64,000 bases of DNA from Archangium gephyra (GCA_003243425.1 QFQP01000019.1:82066-146065), one strand, 5' to 3'; positions 42,953 through 52,501 are shown, counted from the first letter of the stretch. The notes: generated from the letters alone by a model not told the origin. Numbers and translations are program-made.

Positions 42953-45040
42953 TCAGTAACCGCGAATGCGGAGCAGCAGCGGCTTGAGCACGTTCTCGGG
43001 GATCTCGGCGTAGCCACCGAACTGCATGGTGTAGCTGCCGTAGCCCGAGGTGAGCGACCGCAGCGAGTCGACGTACCCGAACATCGCCGCCAGCGGCACG
43101 TCGGCTTCGATGACCTGATTCACGCCGCGCTGATTCATGCCCTTGATGTTGCCGCGACGCGCGTTCACGTCGCCGATCACGCTGCCCATGTATTCGGCGG
43201 GCACGATGATCTCGGCCTTCATCACCGGCTCGAGCAGCACCGGCTTGGCGTCTTTGCAGGCCTCGGCGAACGCCATCGACGCTGCGACCTGGTAGCCCAC
43301 TTCGTCCGACTCGCCGTCCTTGAAGGCGCCGCCGGTCACCTCGACCGCCACGTCGATGAGCGGGTAGCTCGCCACCGCGCCGCGCGAGAGGCCGCTGACC
43401 ACACCGGCTTCCACGGCCGGCCAGAAGTCCTTCGGGATCTGCAGCTCGCTCGCGGAGTTCTTGAACGAGAACACCTTGCCGCCCTCGCTCTTCGAGACCT
43501 TGAGCTCGACGGCCGCGAACTGATTCTTCCCGCCGATCACCTTCTCGTAGGTCGACTTGCCCACGCCCACGCCGGTGACGGTCTCCCGGTAGGCCACCTG
43601 CGGCTTGCCGACGCGCGCGTCGACCTTGTGCTCACGCTTGAGCCGGTCGACGAGGATCTCGAGGTGCAGCTCGCCCATGCCCGCGATGATCGTCTGGCCG
43701 GTCTCTTCGTCGGTCTTCACGCGGAAGCTGGGGTCTTCGACGGCGAGCTTCGCCAGCGACTGGGTCAGCTTGTCGGCGTCTTCGGTGCTGCGCGGCTCGA
43801 GCGCCAGCTGAATCACCGGCTCGGGGAACTCGATCTTCTCGAGCAACACCGGGTGTGACTCGACACACAGGGTGTCACCGGTGGTCGCGAGCTTGAGCCC
43901 CACGATCGCGCAGATGTCGCCCGCGTAGCACTCCTGAATCTCGTCGCGCTTGTCGGCGCGCATCTGCACCAGTCGGCCCACGCGCTCGCGCTTCTTCTTG
44001 GCGGTGTTCCAGACGGCGGTGCCCGACTCCAACTTCCCCGAATACACGCGGATGAAGGTCAGCGTGCCGTACGAGTCGTTCATGATCTTGAACGCCAGCG
44101 CGCTGAACGGAGCGTCGTCCTTCGTCTCGCGCACGACCTCGTTGCCGTCCTTGTCGATGCCCGTGACCGGCGGCACGTCGAGCGGCGACGGGAGGTAGTC
44201 GATGACGGCGTCGAGCAGCGGCTGCACACCCTTGTGCTGGTAGGCCGAACCGCACAACACGGGGAACACCTTGAGGCTGATGGTGCCCTTGCGAATCGCC
44301 GCGCGGAGCTCGTCTTCCGACAGCTCGCCGCCCTCGAGGTACTTCTCCATCAACCTGTCGTCGAGCTCGGCGACGGTCTCGACCAGCTTCGTGCGGTACT
44401 CGGCCGCGCGGGCCGCGTGGTCGGCAGGAATGTCGGTGAGCTCGAAGGTGCTGCCCTGTGCGGCCTCGTTGAAGACGATGGCCTTCATGCGCACCAGGTC
44501 GATGACGCCCTTCAACTCCTTCTCGATGCCCAGCGGCAGCTGCAGCACCAGCGCGTTGGCCTCGAGCCGTTCACGAATCGAGTCGACCGACATCTCGAAG
44601 TTCGCGCCAGTGGCGTCGAGCTTGTTGATGAAGCAGATGCGCGGGACCTTGTACTTGTCGGCCTGACGCCACACCGTCTCGCTCTGCGGCTCGACCCCGT
44701 TCTTGCCGTCGAACACCGCGACCGCGCCGTCCAGCACACGCAGCGACCGCTCGACTTCGATGGTGAAGTCCACGTGGCCGGGCGTGTCGATGATGTTGAT
44801 GCGGTGGCGGACCTTGCTGCGTTCCCAGAAGCAGGTGATGGCCGCCGCGGTGATGGTGATGCCGCGCTCGCGCTCCTGCGGCATCCAGTCGGTGGTGGTG
44901 GTGCCTTCGTGCACCTCACCCATTTTGTGAATGGCACCGGCGTAGAAAAGAATGCGCTCGGTGGTGGTGGTCTTGCCCGCATCGATGTGGGCCATGATCC
45001 CGATGTTGCGGTAGCGATCGAGCGAAGTGTCGCGAGGCAT
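42953..45040 (-). CDS. fusA: Elongation factor G
   Basis: This 695-residue protein starts at ATG 45040. P-loop HIDAGKTT is at about residues 18-25, the DTPGHVDF and NKLD G-motifs follow, then domains II-V, including the conserved HLEI and GYGSYTMQFGGY near the C-terminus. It moves tRNAs through the ribosome. It is third in the rpsL-rpsG-fusA unit, but tuf does not follow. A hairpin with U-run (45082-45115) separates it from rpsG. Confidence 0.98.
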   Translation of the reverse strand: MPRDTSLDRYRNIGIMAHIDAGKTTTTERILFYAGAIHKMGEVHEGTTTTDWMPQERERGITITAAAITCFWERSKVRHRINIIDTPGHVDFTIEVERSLRVLDGAVAVFDGKNGVEPQSETVWRQADKYKVPRICFINKLDATGANFEMSVDSIRERLEANALVLQLPLGIEKELKGVIDLVRMKAIVFNEAAQGSTFELTDIPADHAARAAEYRTKLVETVAELDDRLMEKYLEGGELSEDELRAAIRKGTISLKVFPVLCGSAYQHKGVQPLLDAVIDYLPSPLDVPPVTGIDKDGNEVVRETKDDAPFSALAFKIMNDSYGTLTFIRVYSGKLESGTAVWNTAKKKRERVGRLVQMRADKRDEIQECYAGDICAIVGLKLATTGDTLCVESHPVLLEKIEFPEPVIQLALEPRSTEDADKLTQSLAKLAVEDPSFRVKTDEETGQTIIAGMGELHLEILVDRLKREHKVDARVGKPQVAYRETVTGVGVGKSTYEKVIGGKNQFAAVELKVSKSEGGKVFSFKNSASELQIPKDFWPAVEAGVVSGLSRGAVASYPLIDVAVEVTGGAFKDGESDEVGYQVAASMAFAEACKDAKPVLLEPVMKAEIIVPAEYMGSVIGDVNARRGNIKGMNQRGVNQVIEADVPLAAMFGYVDSLRSLTSGYGSYTMQFGGYAEIPENVLKPLLLRIRGY

Positions 45041-45081
45041 GACGCGCGCCTTTACGGAAAACGAAGCGGGTTTGGAAAAGC

Positions 45082-45115
45082 AAAAAGGCCCCGGACGTGC
45101 TGTCCGAGGCCTTTC
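45082..45115 (-). terminator. Hairpin with U-tract between rpsG and fusA
   Basis: On the minus strand AAAGGCCTCGGAC pairs with GTCCGGGGCCTTT around a short loop with one mismatch. It is followed by TTGCTTTT. It looks like an intrinsic terminator between two genes that are normally co-transcribed, so it probably ends a part of the transcripts or fusA has its own promoter. Confidence 0.7.
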
Positions 45116-45133
45116 TGAACTGCACGACGCTGC

Positions 45134-45604
45134 TTACCAGCGGTAGTGCGAGAAGGCCTTGTTGGCCTCGGCCATCTTGTGCGTGTCTTCACGCTTCTTG
45201 ACGGCGTTGCCGCGGTTGTTCGCGGCGTCCATGATCTCGCCGGCGAGCTTCTCCATCATGGTCTTCTCGCCGCGGCCCTTGCCGTACGAGATGATCCAGC
45301 GCATGCCGAGCGCCACGCGGCGATCCTGACGGACCTCCACGGGGACCTGGTAGGTGGCGCCACCGACGCGGCGGCTCTTCACCTCGAGCACAGGCTTGAC
45401 GTTGTCGAGCGCGCGCTTGAACACCTTGAGGGGCTCTTCCTTCGCACGCTCTTCGATGAGCGAGAAGGCGCCGTAGACGACCTGCTCCGCGGTGGACTTC
45501 TTGCCCTTCCGCATGAGGTCGTTCATGAACTTGGCGACGAGACGATCCTGGAACTTCGGATCCGGGTTGATCTTGCGCTTATTTGGTACGCGACGACGAG
45601 GCAT
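45134..45604 (-). CDS. rpsG: 30S ribosomal protein S7
   Basis: This 156-residue protein starts MPRRRVPNKRKINPDPKF and contains KFMNDLMRKGKKSTAEQVVY. S7 nucleates the head of the 30S subunit. It lies 24 bases after rpsL and 93 before fusA. Confidence 0.98.
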   Translation of the reverse strand: MPRRRVPNKRKINPDPKFQDRLVAKFMNDLMRKGKKSTAEQVVYGAFSLIEERAKEEPLKVFKRALDNVKPVLEVKSRRVGGATYQVPVEVRQDRRVALGMRWIISYGKGRGEKTMMEKLAGEIMDAANNRGNAVKKREDTHKMAEANKAFSHYRW

Positions 45605-45628
45605 GAGTCAGCTCTCCGAGGAAGGTGA

Positions 45629-46000
45629 TTACTGCGGGCGCTTCGCGCCGTACTTGGAACGGCTCTGCTTGCGACCCTGAACACCAACCGAGTCGAGCGT
45701 GCCGCGAATGATGTGGTAGCGAACGCCGGGGAGATCCTTCACACGGCCACCGCGAATCAGCACAACCGAGTGCTCCTGCAGGTTGTGACCGACGCCCGGG
45801 ATGTACGACGTCACTTCGACGCCGTTCACGAGACGAACACGCGCGACCTTGCGGAGCGCCGAGTTCGGCTTCTTGGGGGTCGTGGTGTACACGCGGGTGC
45901 ACACGCCACGCTTCTGCGGGTTGGACTTCAGGGCGGGGCTCTTCGACTTGTATCGGAGCTGCTCGCGGCCCTTGCGGATGAGCTGGTTGATGGTCGGCAT
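45629..46000 (-). CDS. rpsL: 30S ribosomal protein S12
   Basis: This 123-residue protein has TTPKKPNSALRK with Lys43 and Lys44 (K42/K43 in E. coli numbering) and GRVKDLPGVRYH intact. By established genetics these positions change in streptomycin resistance, so this copy predicts sensitivity. S12 sits at the decoding centre. It heads the str-type unit, with a promoter at 46042-46069. Confidence 0.98.
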   Translation of the reverse strand: MPTINQLIRKGREQLRYKSKSPALKSNPQKRGVCTRVYTTTPKKPNSALRKVARVRLVNGVEVTSYIPGVGHNLQEHSVVLIRGGRVKDLPGVRYHIIRGTLDSVGVQGRKQSRSKYGAKRPQ

Positions 46001-46041
46001 GAGTTCCTAAGAAAACGACGTGATACGAAAAGGGCGGCCCG

Positions 46042-46069
46042 CTTACATTCAGACCGCCGCGGGTGTCAA
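46042..46069 (-). promoter_or_regulatory. Sigma-70-like promoter of rpsL-rpsG-fusA
   Basis: On the minus strand a perfect TTGACA (46064-46069) is followed after 16 bases by TGTAAG (46042-46047). It lies between the rimI stop and rpsL, about 42 bases upstream of the rpsL ATG. The -10 element is only fair, and 16 rather than 17 spacing is at the edge of normal. Confidence 0.65.
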
Positions 46070-46072
46070 GCG

Positions 46073-46540
46073 CTACAGGTCGAGAATCATGACGACCGCG
46101 TCTTCACGATTGTCCTGGTAGTACGCGGGCCGCATTCCAACCATGCGGAATCCCAGCGAGCGATAGAGCGACTGGGCCGCGTCGTTGCTGCGGCGCACCT
46201 CCAGAATCGCCTTCACACACTTCTGCGCGCGACCCACGGCGAGCGACGCCTCCATCACCTGTCGGCCGAACCCCCGCCGTCTCACGGCGCCGTCGGTGGC
46301 CACGTTGAGAATGTGAACCTCGTCGGTCACCAACCAGAAGATGGAGAACGCGCGGATCTGCCAACCGGCGGCGCTCGACTCTTCGATGAGCAGAATCGTC
46401 GACCACTCCTGCGTGAGCTCCTTCTTCACCATCTCCATCGACCAGGGGTTGGTGAAGGCCTGATGTTCGATCTCCATCACCGCCGGCAGGTCGGCCAGGG
46501 TCATGCGACGAATGCGTTGCTGTGGGGCCAGCTCTCTCAC
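46073..46540 (-). CDS. rimI: Ribosomal-protein-S18 N-acetyltransferase RimI
   Basis: This 155-residue GNAT-fold protein starts at a GTG at 46540 that overlaps the upstream stop by four bases (GTGA). Motif A reads NVATDGAVRRRGFGRQV, followed by ALYRSLGF-like SLYRSLGFRMVG. Motif and length fit RimI, which acetylates the N-terminus of S18. It lies just upstream of the rpsL promoter. Confidence 0.88.
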   Translation of the reverse strand: MRELAPQQRIRRMTLADLPAVMEIEHQAFTNPWSMEMVKKELTQEWSTILLIEESSAAGWQIRAFSIFWLVTDEVHILNVATDGAVRRRGFGRQVMEASLAVGRAQKCVKAILEVRRSNDAAQSLYRSLGFRMVGMRPAYYQDNREDAVVMILDL

Positions 46541-47208
46541 GGCCCGCCCTGCCTCGGCGCGTACGGGCCCAGCAAGCGAACGTCGTGTTGGCGGCGCTGT
46601 TCAGCCAGCTCTTCGCGCACCAGCTCGCCGAAGCGCTTCTGCACCAGCATCGACTTCACCTTGTCGAGCGGCGCGGTCTTCAGGTCGGCGTGCTCCAGCA
46701 CGTAGGCGCGCGCGTCGGCGTCGGTCACGGTGGCGCGGAGCCGCAGCTTTCCCTCGAGCGCCTTCTGGGCCCGAAGCGACCGCCGCAAGACCTCCGCGAG
46801 GTCCGTCAGCTCCGCCTCGTGGTTGACCAGAAACTGAACGAAGCGGGCTTCACTCCCGAAGCGCGCACGGAACCGGGCGATCGCTCCTTCCAGTTCACCT
46901 TCGTCGAGCGGGTAGGCCTCGAGCTTGTCGGCTTCCAGCACCGCCAGCCGCTGATCGATGATCGCCTTGAGGCTCGCCTCCAGCACCTGCTGGTCCAACG
47001 GAGCGAACGCGGCCGTCACGCCACCTGCATCGATGAGCAGGACGCGGGCCTCGAACTCCAACTGAGATGCGGCGATGACCCGCCCTTCAATCGAGGCCAC
47101 GGCCCGATCGATGACGCGCGGCTCGGTAGCGTGGGCAAACAACGGTAACCACAGGGCAATAAGCCACTGGCACACACGTGCAGGCTGGTTACGGTGAAGA
47201 CCGATCAT
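46537..47208 (-). CDS. SurA-N-like periplasmic chaperone-type protein
   Basis: This 223-residue protein is read from ATG 47208, which would overlap the start codon of the divergent DnaJ-like gene. GTG 47175 is an alternative just before the signal peptide (WLIALWLPLFAHA). The rest is helical, with the LIDQRLAVLEADKL-type motif found in SurA/PPIase N-domains. The PPIase (parvulin) domain itself is not present in the 223 residues. Likely a periplasmic folding factor. It overlaps rimI by four bases. Confidence 0.75.
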   Translation of the reverse strand: MIGLHRNQPARVCQWLIALWLPLFAHATEPRVIDRAVASIEGRVIAASQLEFEARVLLIDAGGVTAAFAPLDQQVLEASLKAIIDQRLAVLEADKLEAYPLDEGELEGAIARFRARFGSEARFVQFLVNHEAELTDLAEVLRRSLRAQKALEGKLRLRATVTDADARAYVLEHADLKTAPLDKVKSMLVQKRFGELVREELAEQRRQHDVRLLGPYAPRQGGP

Positions 47209-48151
47209 GGTGCAGGACTACTACCAGCGACTTGAAGTGAAGCGTGAAGCCTCGGCGGAGGAGATCAAGAAGGCCTACCGCAAGAAGGCCCGCCAGTACC
47301 ACCCCGATCACAACCCCGGTGACAAGGTCGCCGAAGAGAAGTTCAAGCAGCTCAACGAAGCCTTCGAGGTGCTGTCCGACGCGAAGAAGCGGCGGATGTA
47401 CGACGAGTTCGGCGACGACGCCGCCAAGCTCGGTTGGGACGAAGGCAAGGCGGCGCAGTTCCGCCAGTACCGGAGCGGCGGCTTCGCGGGCGGCGGTGGT
47501 GGTGGCGGGTTCAACGTCGATTTCGGAGCCGGCGGCGGGGCGGTCGACTTCGAGTCGATCCTCGGGGAGATGTTCGGCGCGCAGATGGGCGGCAATCGCC
47601 GACGTCGCGCCGCGGGCCCGCGCGCGGGTGGCGATCTGTCGACCTCGCTCGAGGTGTCCCTGCGTGACGCGGTGCTCGGCGCCGAGCAGAACCTGGTCAT
47701 CAACGGCCGCGGCATCACCGTGAAGATCCCCGTCGGCGTCGAGACGGGCTCACGCATCCGCCTCTCGGGCCAGGGAGAACCGGGCGAACGCGGCGGGCCG
47801 GCGGGTGACCTCTTCATCGACATCACCGTCGCCGACCACCCGCTCATGCGCCGCGACGGCCAGGACCTCTACATGGACCTGCCGGTCACGCTCGGCGAAG
47901 CCGTCAACGGTGGCGACGTGCGCGTGCCGGTGTTCGGTGGGTCGGTGACGGTCACGCTCAAGCCCGGCACGCAATCGGGCACCAAGCTGCGGCTGCGCGG
48001 CAAGGGCGTTCCCGCGCTTCGAGGTGGAACGCCTGGCGACCTCTATCTGGTGATCATGGTGAAGCTGCCCGAGAAGCTCGACGACGCGGCGAAGAAGGCC
48101 ATCAGCGCCATCACCTACGACAGCGACGTGCGCGGCAAGTTGACGCTGTGA
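47207..48151 (+). CDS. DnaJ-like co-chaperone (CbpA type)
   Basis: This 314-residue protein starts at ATG 47207. A J-domain (HPD at 32-34) is followed by a Gly/Phe-rich linker at about 90-130 and the two C-terminal substrate-binding beta domains. The Cys-rich zinc domain of DnaJ is absent, so it is CbpA-like. It should stimulate DnaK. Its start codon overlaps the one on the opposite strand (CATG), so its promoter must lie inside the minus-strand gene. Confidence 0.92.
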   Translation: MVQDYYQRLEVKREASAEEIKKAYRKKARQYHPDHNPGDKVAEEKFKQLNEAFEVLSDAKKRRMYDEFGDDAAKLGWDEGKAAQFRQYRSGGFAGGGGGGGFNVDFGAGGGAVDFESILGEMFGAQMGGNRRRRAAGPRAGGDLSTSLEVSLRDAVLGAEQNLVINGRGITVKIPVGVETGSRIRLSGQGEPGERGGPAGDLFIDITVADHPLMRRDGQDLYMDLPVTLGEAVNGGDVRVPVFGGSVTVTLKPGTQSGTKLRLRGKGVPALRGGTPGDLYLVIMVKLPEKLDDAAKKAISAITYDSDVRGKLTL

Positions 48152-48183
48152 ACCGACGTACGGACTGCTAAGGGCGACCAAGC

Positions 48184-48915
48184 ATGGGATTCCTGAGTTT
48201 GTTTGGTGGTGGCACGCCGGCTGAGAAGGCGCAGAAGCTCAAGAGCAAGGCGACCGAGAAGTACGGTGACCCCGCGACGCGCCAGAAGGCGTTGCAGACG
48301 CTCGGCGAGCTCAAGCACCCCGACGCGGTGCCGGTGCTCATGCAGCGCTTCACCTTCGCGGTCGACCCGCAGACCACCGACGCGGAAGAGAAGCAGCACG
48401 TCTTCGAAGCGATCGTCGAGCTCGAGAAGGAAGCCGTCGCGCCGGTGCGCGCGTTCCTGGTGAAGAGCGATCAGGCCTCGAGCTGGGCGCTCAAGATCCT
48501 CTCGGCGGTGCTCCCGGAAGAAGAAGTGCTGGGCATCGTCACCGACGAGCTCAAGCGCCTCGGCTCCGAGTACTCGCGCGACCCCGAAAAGAAGGAAGTG
48601 CTGCTGCGCTTCTGCGAAGGCAAGAACGACGCCCGCGTCGGCGCCGTGCTCCCTGCACTGCTCAACGACATGTCTGACGACGTGCGCATGGCCACGCTCA
48701 AGACGCTCTCGTCGGTGAAGTACGAGGCCGCGAAGGAACAGGTCATCGAGCTGCTCATCAACGAAGAGACCGCGCGTCGCGTGCAGTCGGCCTGCGCCTC
48801 GGTGCTCGCCGAAACGCAGTGGCCGGTGCAGGGGTTCCGCGAAAAGGTCGAGAAGCGACTCCCCGATGGCTACACGGTCGACAAGGCCGGCGTGGTGAAG
48901 AAGCGCGGCAGCTGA
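48184..48915 (+). CDS. HEAT-repeat protein
   Basis: This 243-residue, soluble protein is made of repeated helix pairs of HEAT type (RQKALQTLGELKHPDAVPVL; MATLKTLSSVKYEAAKEQVI). No signal peptide. Myxobacteria have many HEAT proteins with unknown partners. It follows the DnaJ-like gene by 32 bases on the same strand, so the two may be linked. Confidence 0.78.
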   Translation: MGFLSLFGGGTPAEKAQKLKSKATEKYGDPATRQKALQTLGELKHPDAVPVLMQRFTFAVDPQTTDAEEKQHVFEAIVELEKEAVAPVRAFLVKSDQASSWALKILSAVLPEEEVLGIVTDELKRLGSEYSRDPEKKEVLLRFCEGKNDARVGAVLPALLNDMSDDVRMATLKTLSSVKYEAAKEQVIELLINEETARRVQSACASVLAETQWPVQGFREKVEKRLPDGYTVDKAGVVKKRGS

Positions 48916-48932
48916 CGTTAGAGTTCGCAGCC

Positions 48933-50246
48933 ATGACGCGCGCCGCGTGGCTGCTGGTCGTCCCGTTGCTCGGCTGCGCTGCGCCCGCGCTCACCGACGA
49001 CGGTGGAGTCGACGCCGGGAGCGCCATCGGCTCCGTCGAGCTGTGCCAACGCATCGCGAGCTCGACGTGTGCGCTCCGCGTTCGCTGTTTTCCTGCGTTC
49101 ACCCGCCTGTCTCTCGAAGCCTGTGAAGCCCAGGCCCGCGCCGAGTGCCTCACCGAACATGAGGCGTACGGCCGAGCGTTCACGGCCGGAACGCTGAGCG
49201 TCGATGCCGCGCAGCTCGAGCGCTGTGAACGACGGCTTCAATCGAGCGCCTGTCCACCCTCCTTCCCGCCCTCGTACGTCGATGAAGTCCGCACGCCCTT
49301 TTCCGATTGCACGCTGTCGACAGGCTTGCTGCGCGGCGCAGCGCCTCGCGGTTCGACCTGCGACTTCGCGGTCGAATGTTCACCCGGCGACTTCTGCGTA
49401 CGGCCCAACGGCGTGTGTCGAGGCACCTGCGTGAGCCTGTCGACGGAAGGCGAGTCGTGCGGCATCGGCTGCCGCGCCGGACTGCGCTGCGAGAACGATC
49501 GCTGCGTGGCGTTGAAGACGCTCGGCGAGACGTGCACCCGCAGCAGCGAGTGCGAAGACGAGCTGCTCTGCCTCGGCACCTGCCGGCCCCGCAAGAAGCT
49601 CGGCGAGCCCTGCGGCGTCGACTTCGATCGTCTGGGGCCGTGCGAGCCGGGCCTCGCGTGTGACGTCACCCCCTTCGTCAGCGGCGCCACCGGCACCTGC
49701 ATCGTTCCGCGTGGCCTCTTCGAGACCTGCCGCTTCCACTGGAGCTGCCAACCCGGCCTCGTCTGCGCCGACGTCGACTGGTCGCGATTCCCCGGCGCGG
49801 CGCCGATTCCCGGCTTCTGTCGCGAGCCCGACGGAGAGGGAGACAACTGCGTGCAGACGACCTACGCGTCGTACGTCGGCGAGTCGTGCGCGCCAGGCCT
49901 GAGCTGCCAGGGCACGTGTCGCCCGCTGCCGGTTCGTGGAGATCCGTGCACGCCCTCGAAGCGCAACTGCAGCGGCTTTGGCGTGCACTGCAAACCCACC
50001 GGCACCGGCGACTTCGGCGTGTGCGCCTCGGCGCCGACGCAGGGCGAACGCTGCGCGGTGCGCATCGACGCGAGCCGCGTCATCTCGGTTCCCTGTGCCA
50101 CCGGCTCTTGCGACACCGAGCTCACCCAGCAGTGCCGGCCACCTTCGAAGACCACCGGCGCGAAGTGCGCCATCGACGGTGAGTGCATCTCGGGGCGTTG
50201 TGTGCCGCAGTCCGACATGACGCTGCGCTGTGCACCGGCGTGCTGA
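48933..50246 (+). CDS. Cys-rich lipoprotein (Dickkopf-like repeats)
   Basis: This 437-residue protein is taken from ATG 48933. The signal ends VPLLGC, with Cys15 as the likely lipid site. The mature part holds about 40 Cys in repeated patterns such as GESCGIGCRAGLRCENDRC and GEPCGVDFDRLGPCEPGLAC, as in Dickkopf-N-like repeats of myxobacterial surface proteins. Most Cys should be paired by disulfides outside the cell membrane. No enzymatic motif was seen. Confidence 0.8.
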   Translation: MTRAAWLLVVPLLGCAAPALTDDGGVDAGSAIGSVELCQRIASSTCALRVRCFPAFTRLSLEACEAQARAECLTEHEAYGRAFTAGTLSVDAAQLERCERRLQSSACPPSFPPSYVDEVRTPFSDCTLSTGLLRGAAPRGSTCDFAVECSPGDFCVRPNGVCRGTCVSLSTEGESCGIGCRAGLRCENDRCVALKTLGETCTRSSECEDELLCLGTCRPRKKLGEPCGVDFDRLGPCEPGLACDVTPFVSGATGTCIVPRGLFETCRFHWSCQPGLVCADVDWSRFPGAAPIPGFCREPDGEGDNCVQTTYASYVGESCAPGLSCQGTCRPLPVRGDPCTPSKRNCSGFGVHCKPTGTGDFGVCASAPTQGERCAVRIDASRVISVPCATGSCDTELTQQCRPPSKTTGAKCAIDGECISGRCVPQSDMTLRCAPAC

Positions 50247-50302
50247 TTCTCTGTCACTGATTTCCCGCGACGCGCGTTGAACGCGATGAACTGCCCAACT
50301 CC

Positions 50303-52498
50303 ATGGAGGACATCACCGTGACTGCCCTGCCTTCGACTCTCGACGCCGTAACCGTGTACCGGGAAGGCGCCATCTGCCGGCGACTGGCCCAGGTGGCCGC
50401 GTCTGAAGAACGCACCGTCCTGCTGGGACATCTTCCGCTCTCGCTCGAGCCCGGGTCGCTGCGCGCGGCGGTGGTGAGCGGCAACGGCAAGGTCGTCGAC
50501 GTTCGCGCGCAGTTCGACGTGCAGCTGGCCGAGGAGATCGACGTGCCGGCCGAACAGAAGGCTGTCGAAGCAGCGCAAGTGAAACTGAGGTCGCTCGAAG
50601 TGAAGTTGTCGCGCATCGACACCGAGCTCGCCGAGCTGCAGGCGCTCCGGCCGACGGTCCTCGAGCAGAAGCGCGGCGACCCGCCGAGGCCGGCGCCGGT
50701 CGAGGCGATGTTGGCGCTTGGTGACTTCCGCGAAGGCGAGTTGGCGGCGCGCCTGACGACGCGACGTGAATTGAGCGAGGCGATCGTCGCTGCGCGTCGG
50801 GAGCTGACGCTGCACGAGAATCGACTGAAGGAATCTTCGAGCGCGCAGCGCAGTGAACGTGCGCGCGTGTGGCGCGTGGCGAAGATCACCCTGGCCGAAG
50901 CACCTACCGAGGCGCTGCAGCTCTCGCTCGAGTACCGCGTGCCGAGCGCGCGTTGGGTGCCCAGCTACGCGTTGACGTTGGAGCGTGGTCTTGCTGGTGG
51001 CTCGCTGCAGATGCGCGCCTCGGTGATTCAGCGCACCGGCGAAGACTGGACGGGGGTATCGCTCTCGCTGTCGACGGCATCGTCGCAACGCAGCGCGGAG
51101 ATGCCGGAGCTGAAGGCGTTGAAGCTCGGCCGCCGGCAGGAACCGCCGCCGCGCTCGGGTTGGCGTGAGCCGCCGCCGGGCCTCGATTCGCTGTTCGAGT
51201 CGTACGACGCGGCGAACATGGTCGCCGACGCCAGCGCTTCGTTCGGTGGCGCCGCCGCGAAGAAGCGTGGCGGTGCGAGCGCGATGGGAGGTCTCCCGCC
51301 ACCGCCGCCTCCTCCTGCGCCCATGGCGGCCGCGGTGATGATGTCGGCCATGCCCGCGATGCCGGGCCGCGGCGCGGCGTACGCAGAAAAAGCGGCGGCG
51401 CCGCGTCGCGCCATGGCACGCGCCAGCGCGCCTGCAGCGGCGCCGAAGGGCGGAGGCGGACTGGGCGCGATGCGCAGCCGCGTGGCAGACGTCGCCGCCT
51501 CGGACGATGAAGGTGCCTCCTTCGACGAGGCGCCTTCCGAAATGCTCGCGGAAGAAGAGTCGACCACCGGCAGCTTCGACCTTCCGGGTGACGCCTCGAC
51601 CGAGGCCGAGCAGAAGCTCGACTCGTCCTTCGGCGACTACGCGCGGCTGACGATGCTCGATCCGACGAGCGCGCCGAACCGTGGTCGGCTCACGGAGATG
51701 TCGCCGAGCACCGCGGCGTTCGTCGGTCTGTCCGTGCAGATCGACATCGTGATGGCCATGGTGAACACCGCTCGCAAGCTCGCGAACGAGGCGCAGTACG
51801 CCGCCCTGCCCGCGCTCACCAACGCCGTCCACTCGGTGAAGTCCTTCGACTACCGCTACGACTGTCAGGCGCGTGTCGATGTGCCTTCGACCGGCAAATG
51901 GGTGCTGGTGCCGGTGATGCAATGCGCGGTCGGGCTCACGCCGGAATACGTGTGCGTGCCCGCCGTGGAGCCGAAGGTCTACCGCACGCTCACCGTCGTC
52001 AATCGCAGCGCGCACGCGTTGCTGCCCGGCCCTGTCGACGTCACCGCCGGTGACGAGTTCTTGATGACGACCTCGCTGCCGGCGATCGCGCCCGGCGCCG
52101 AGCAATCACACCGCCTCGGCCTGGGCGTCGAAGAGGCGATCAAGGTCGCGCGCAAGACGCAGTTCAACGAGACCACCGGCGGCTTCCTCGGTGGTTCGAC
52201 GGTGCTGCCGCACCAGATCGACATCGAACTCAACAACCGGCTCTCGACCGCGGCGCTGATCGAAGTGCGCGAGCGCGTACCCGTGGCCGACCCCAGCGAC
52301 AAGGATCTGAAGGTCGAAGAAACGGCCGTCGTTCCACCGTGGGAAAAGATCGAGACGCCCATCGACGACGCGCTCATTCGCGGCGCACGCAGATGGCGGG
52401 TCACGGTGCCACCAGGCCAACAACAGAAGCTGACCGCGTCGTTCGCGATTCGGATCCCGAGCGACAAGATGCTCGTCGGCGGAAATCGGAGGAGCTGA
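50303..52498 (+). CDS. MuiA-family (DUF4140/DUF4139) protein, first copy
   Basis: This 731-residue protein has the N-terminal DUF4140-like beta part (residues about 10-90), a coiled-coil stretch (about 90-200), and the DUF4139 part (from about 205) with the YRVPSARWVPSYAL motif. A Pro/Ala/Gly-rich insertion (residues about 310-400) separates two halves of the C-domain. The family includes the mucoidy-inhibitor MuiA; its biochemistry is not settled. No signal peptide. The second copy starts three bases after its stop. Confidence 0.85.
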   Translation: MEDITVTALPSTLDAVTVYREGAICRRLAQVAASEERTVLLGHLPLSLEPGSLRAAVVSGNGKVVDVRAQFDVQLAEEIDVPAEQKAVEAAQVKLRSLEVKLSRIDTELAELQALRPTVLEQKRGDPPRPAPVEAMLALGDFREGELAARLTTRRELSEAIVAARRELTLHENRLKESSSAQRSERARVWRVAKITLAEAPTEALQLSLEYRVPSARWVPSYALTLERGLAGGSLQMRASVIQRTGEDWTGVSLSLSTASSQRSAEMPELKALKLGRRQEPPPRSGWREPPPGLDSLFESYDAANMVADASASFGGAAAKKRGGASAMGGLPPPPPPPAPMAAAVMMSAMPAMPGRGAAYAEKAAAPRRAMARASAPAAAPKGGGGLGAMRSRVADVAASDDEGASFDEAPSEMLAEEESTTGSFDLPGDASTEAEQKLDSSFGDYARLTMLDPTSAPNRGRLTEMSPSTAAFVGLSVQIDIVMAMVNTARKLANEAQYAALPALTNAVHSVKSFDYRYDCQARVDVPSTGKWVLVPVMQCAVGLTPEYVCVPAVEPKVYRTLTVVNRSAHALLPGPVDVTAGDEFLMTTSLPAIAPGAEQSHRLGLGVEEAIKVARKTQFNETTGGFLGGSTVLPHQIDIELNNRLSTAALIEVRERVPVADPSDKDLKVEETAVVPPWEKIETPIDDALIRGARRWRVTVPPGQQQKLTASFAIRIPSDKMLVGGNRRS

Positions 52499-52501
52499 CC
52501 C

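Noticed and set aside
49862..52105. 747-residue minus-strand frame over the Cys-rich and MuiA genes
   Set aside because: Antisense frame with Arg/His-rich composition; both plus-strand genes are better supported.
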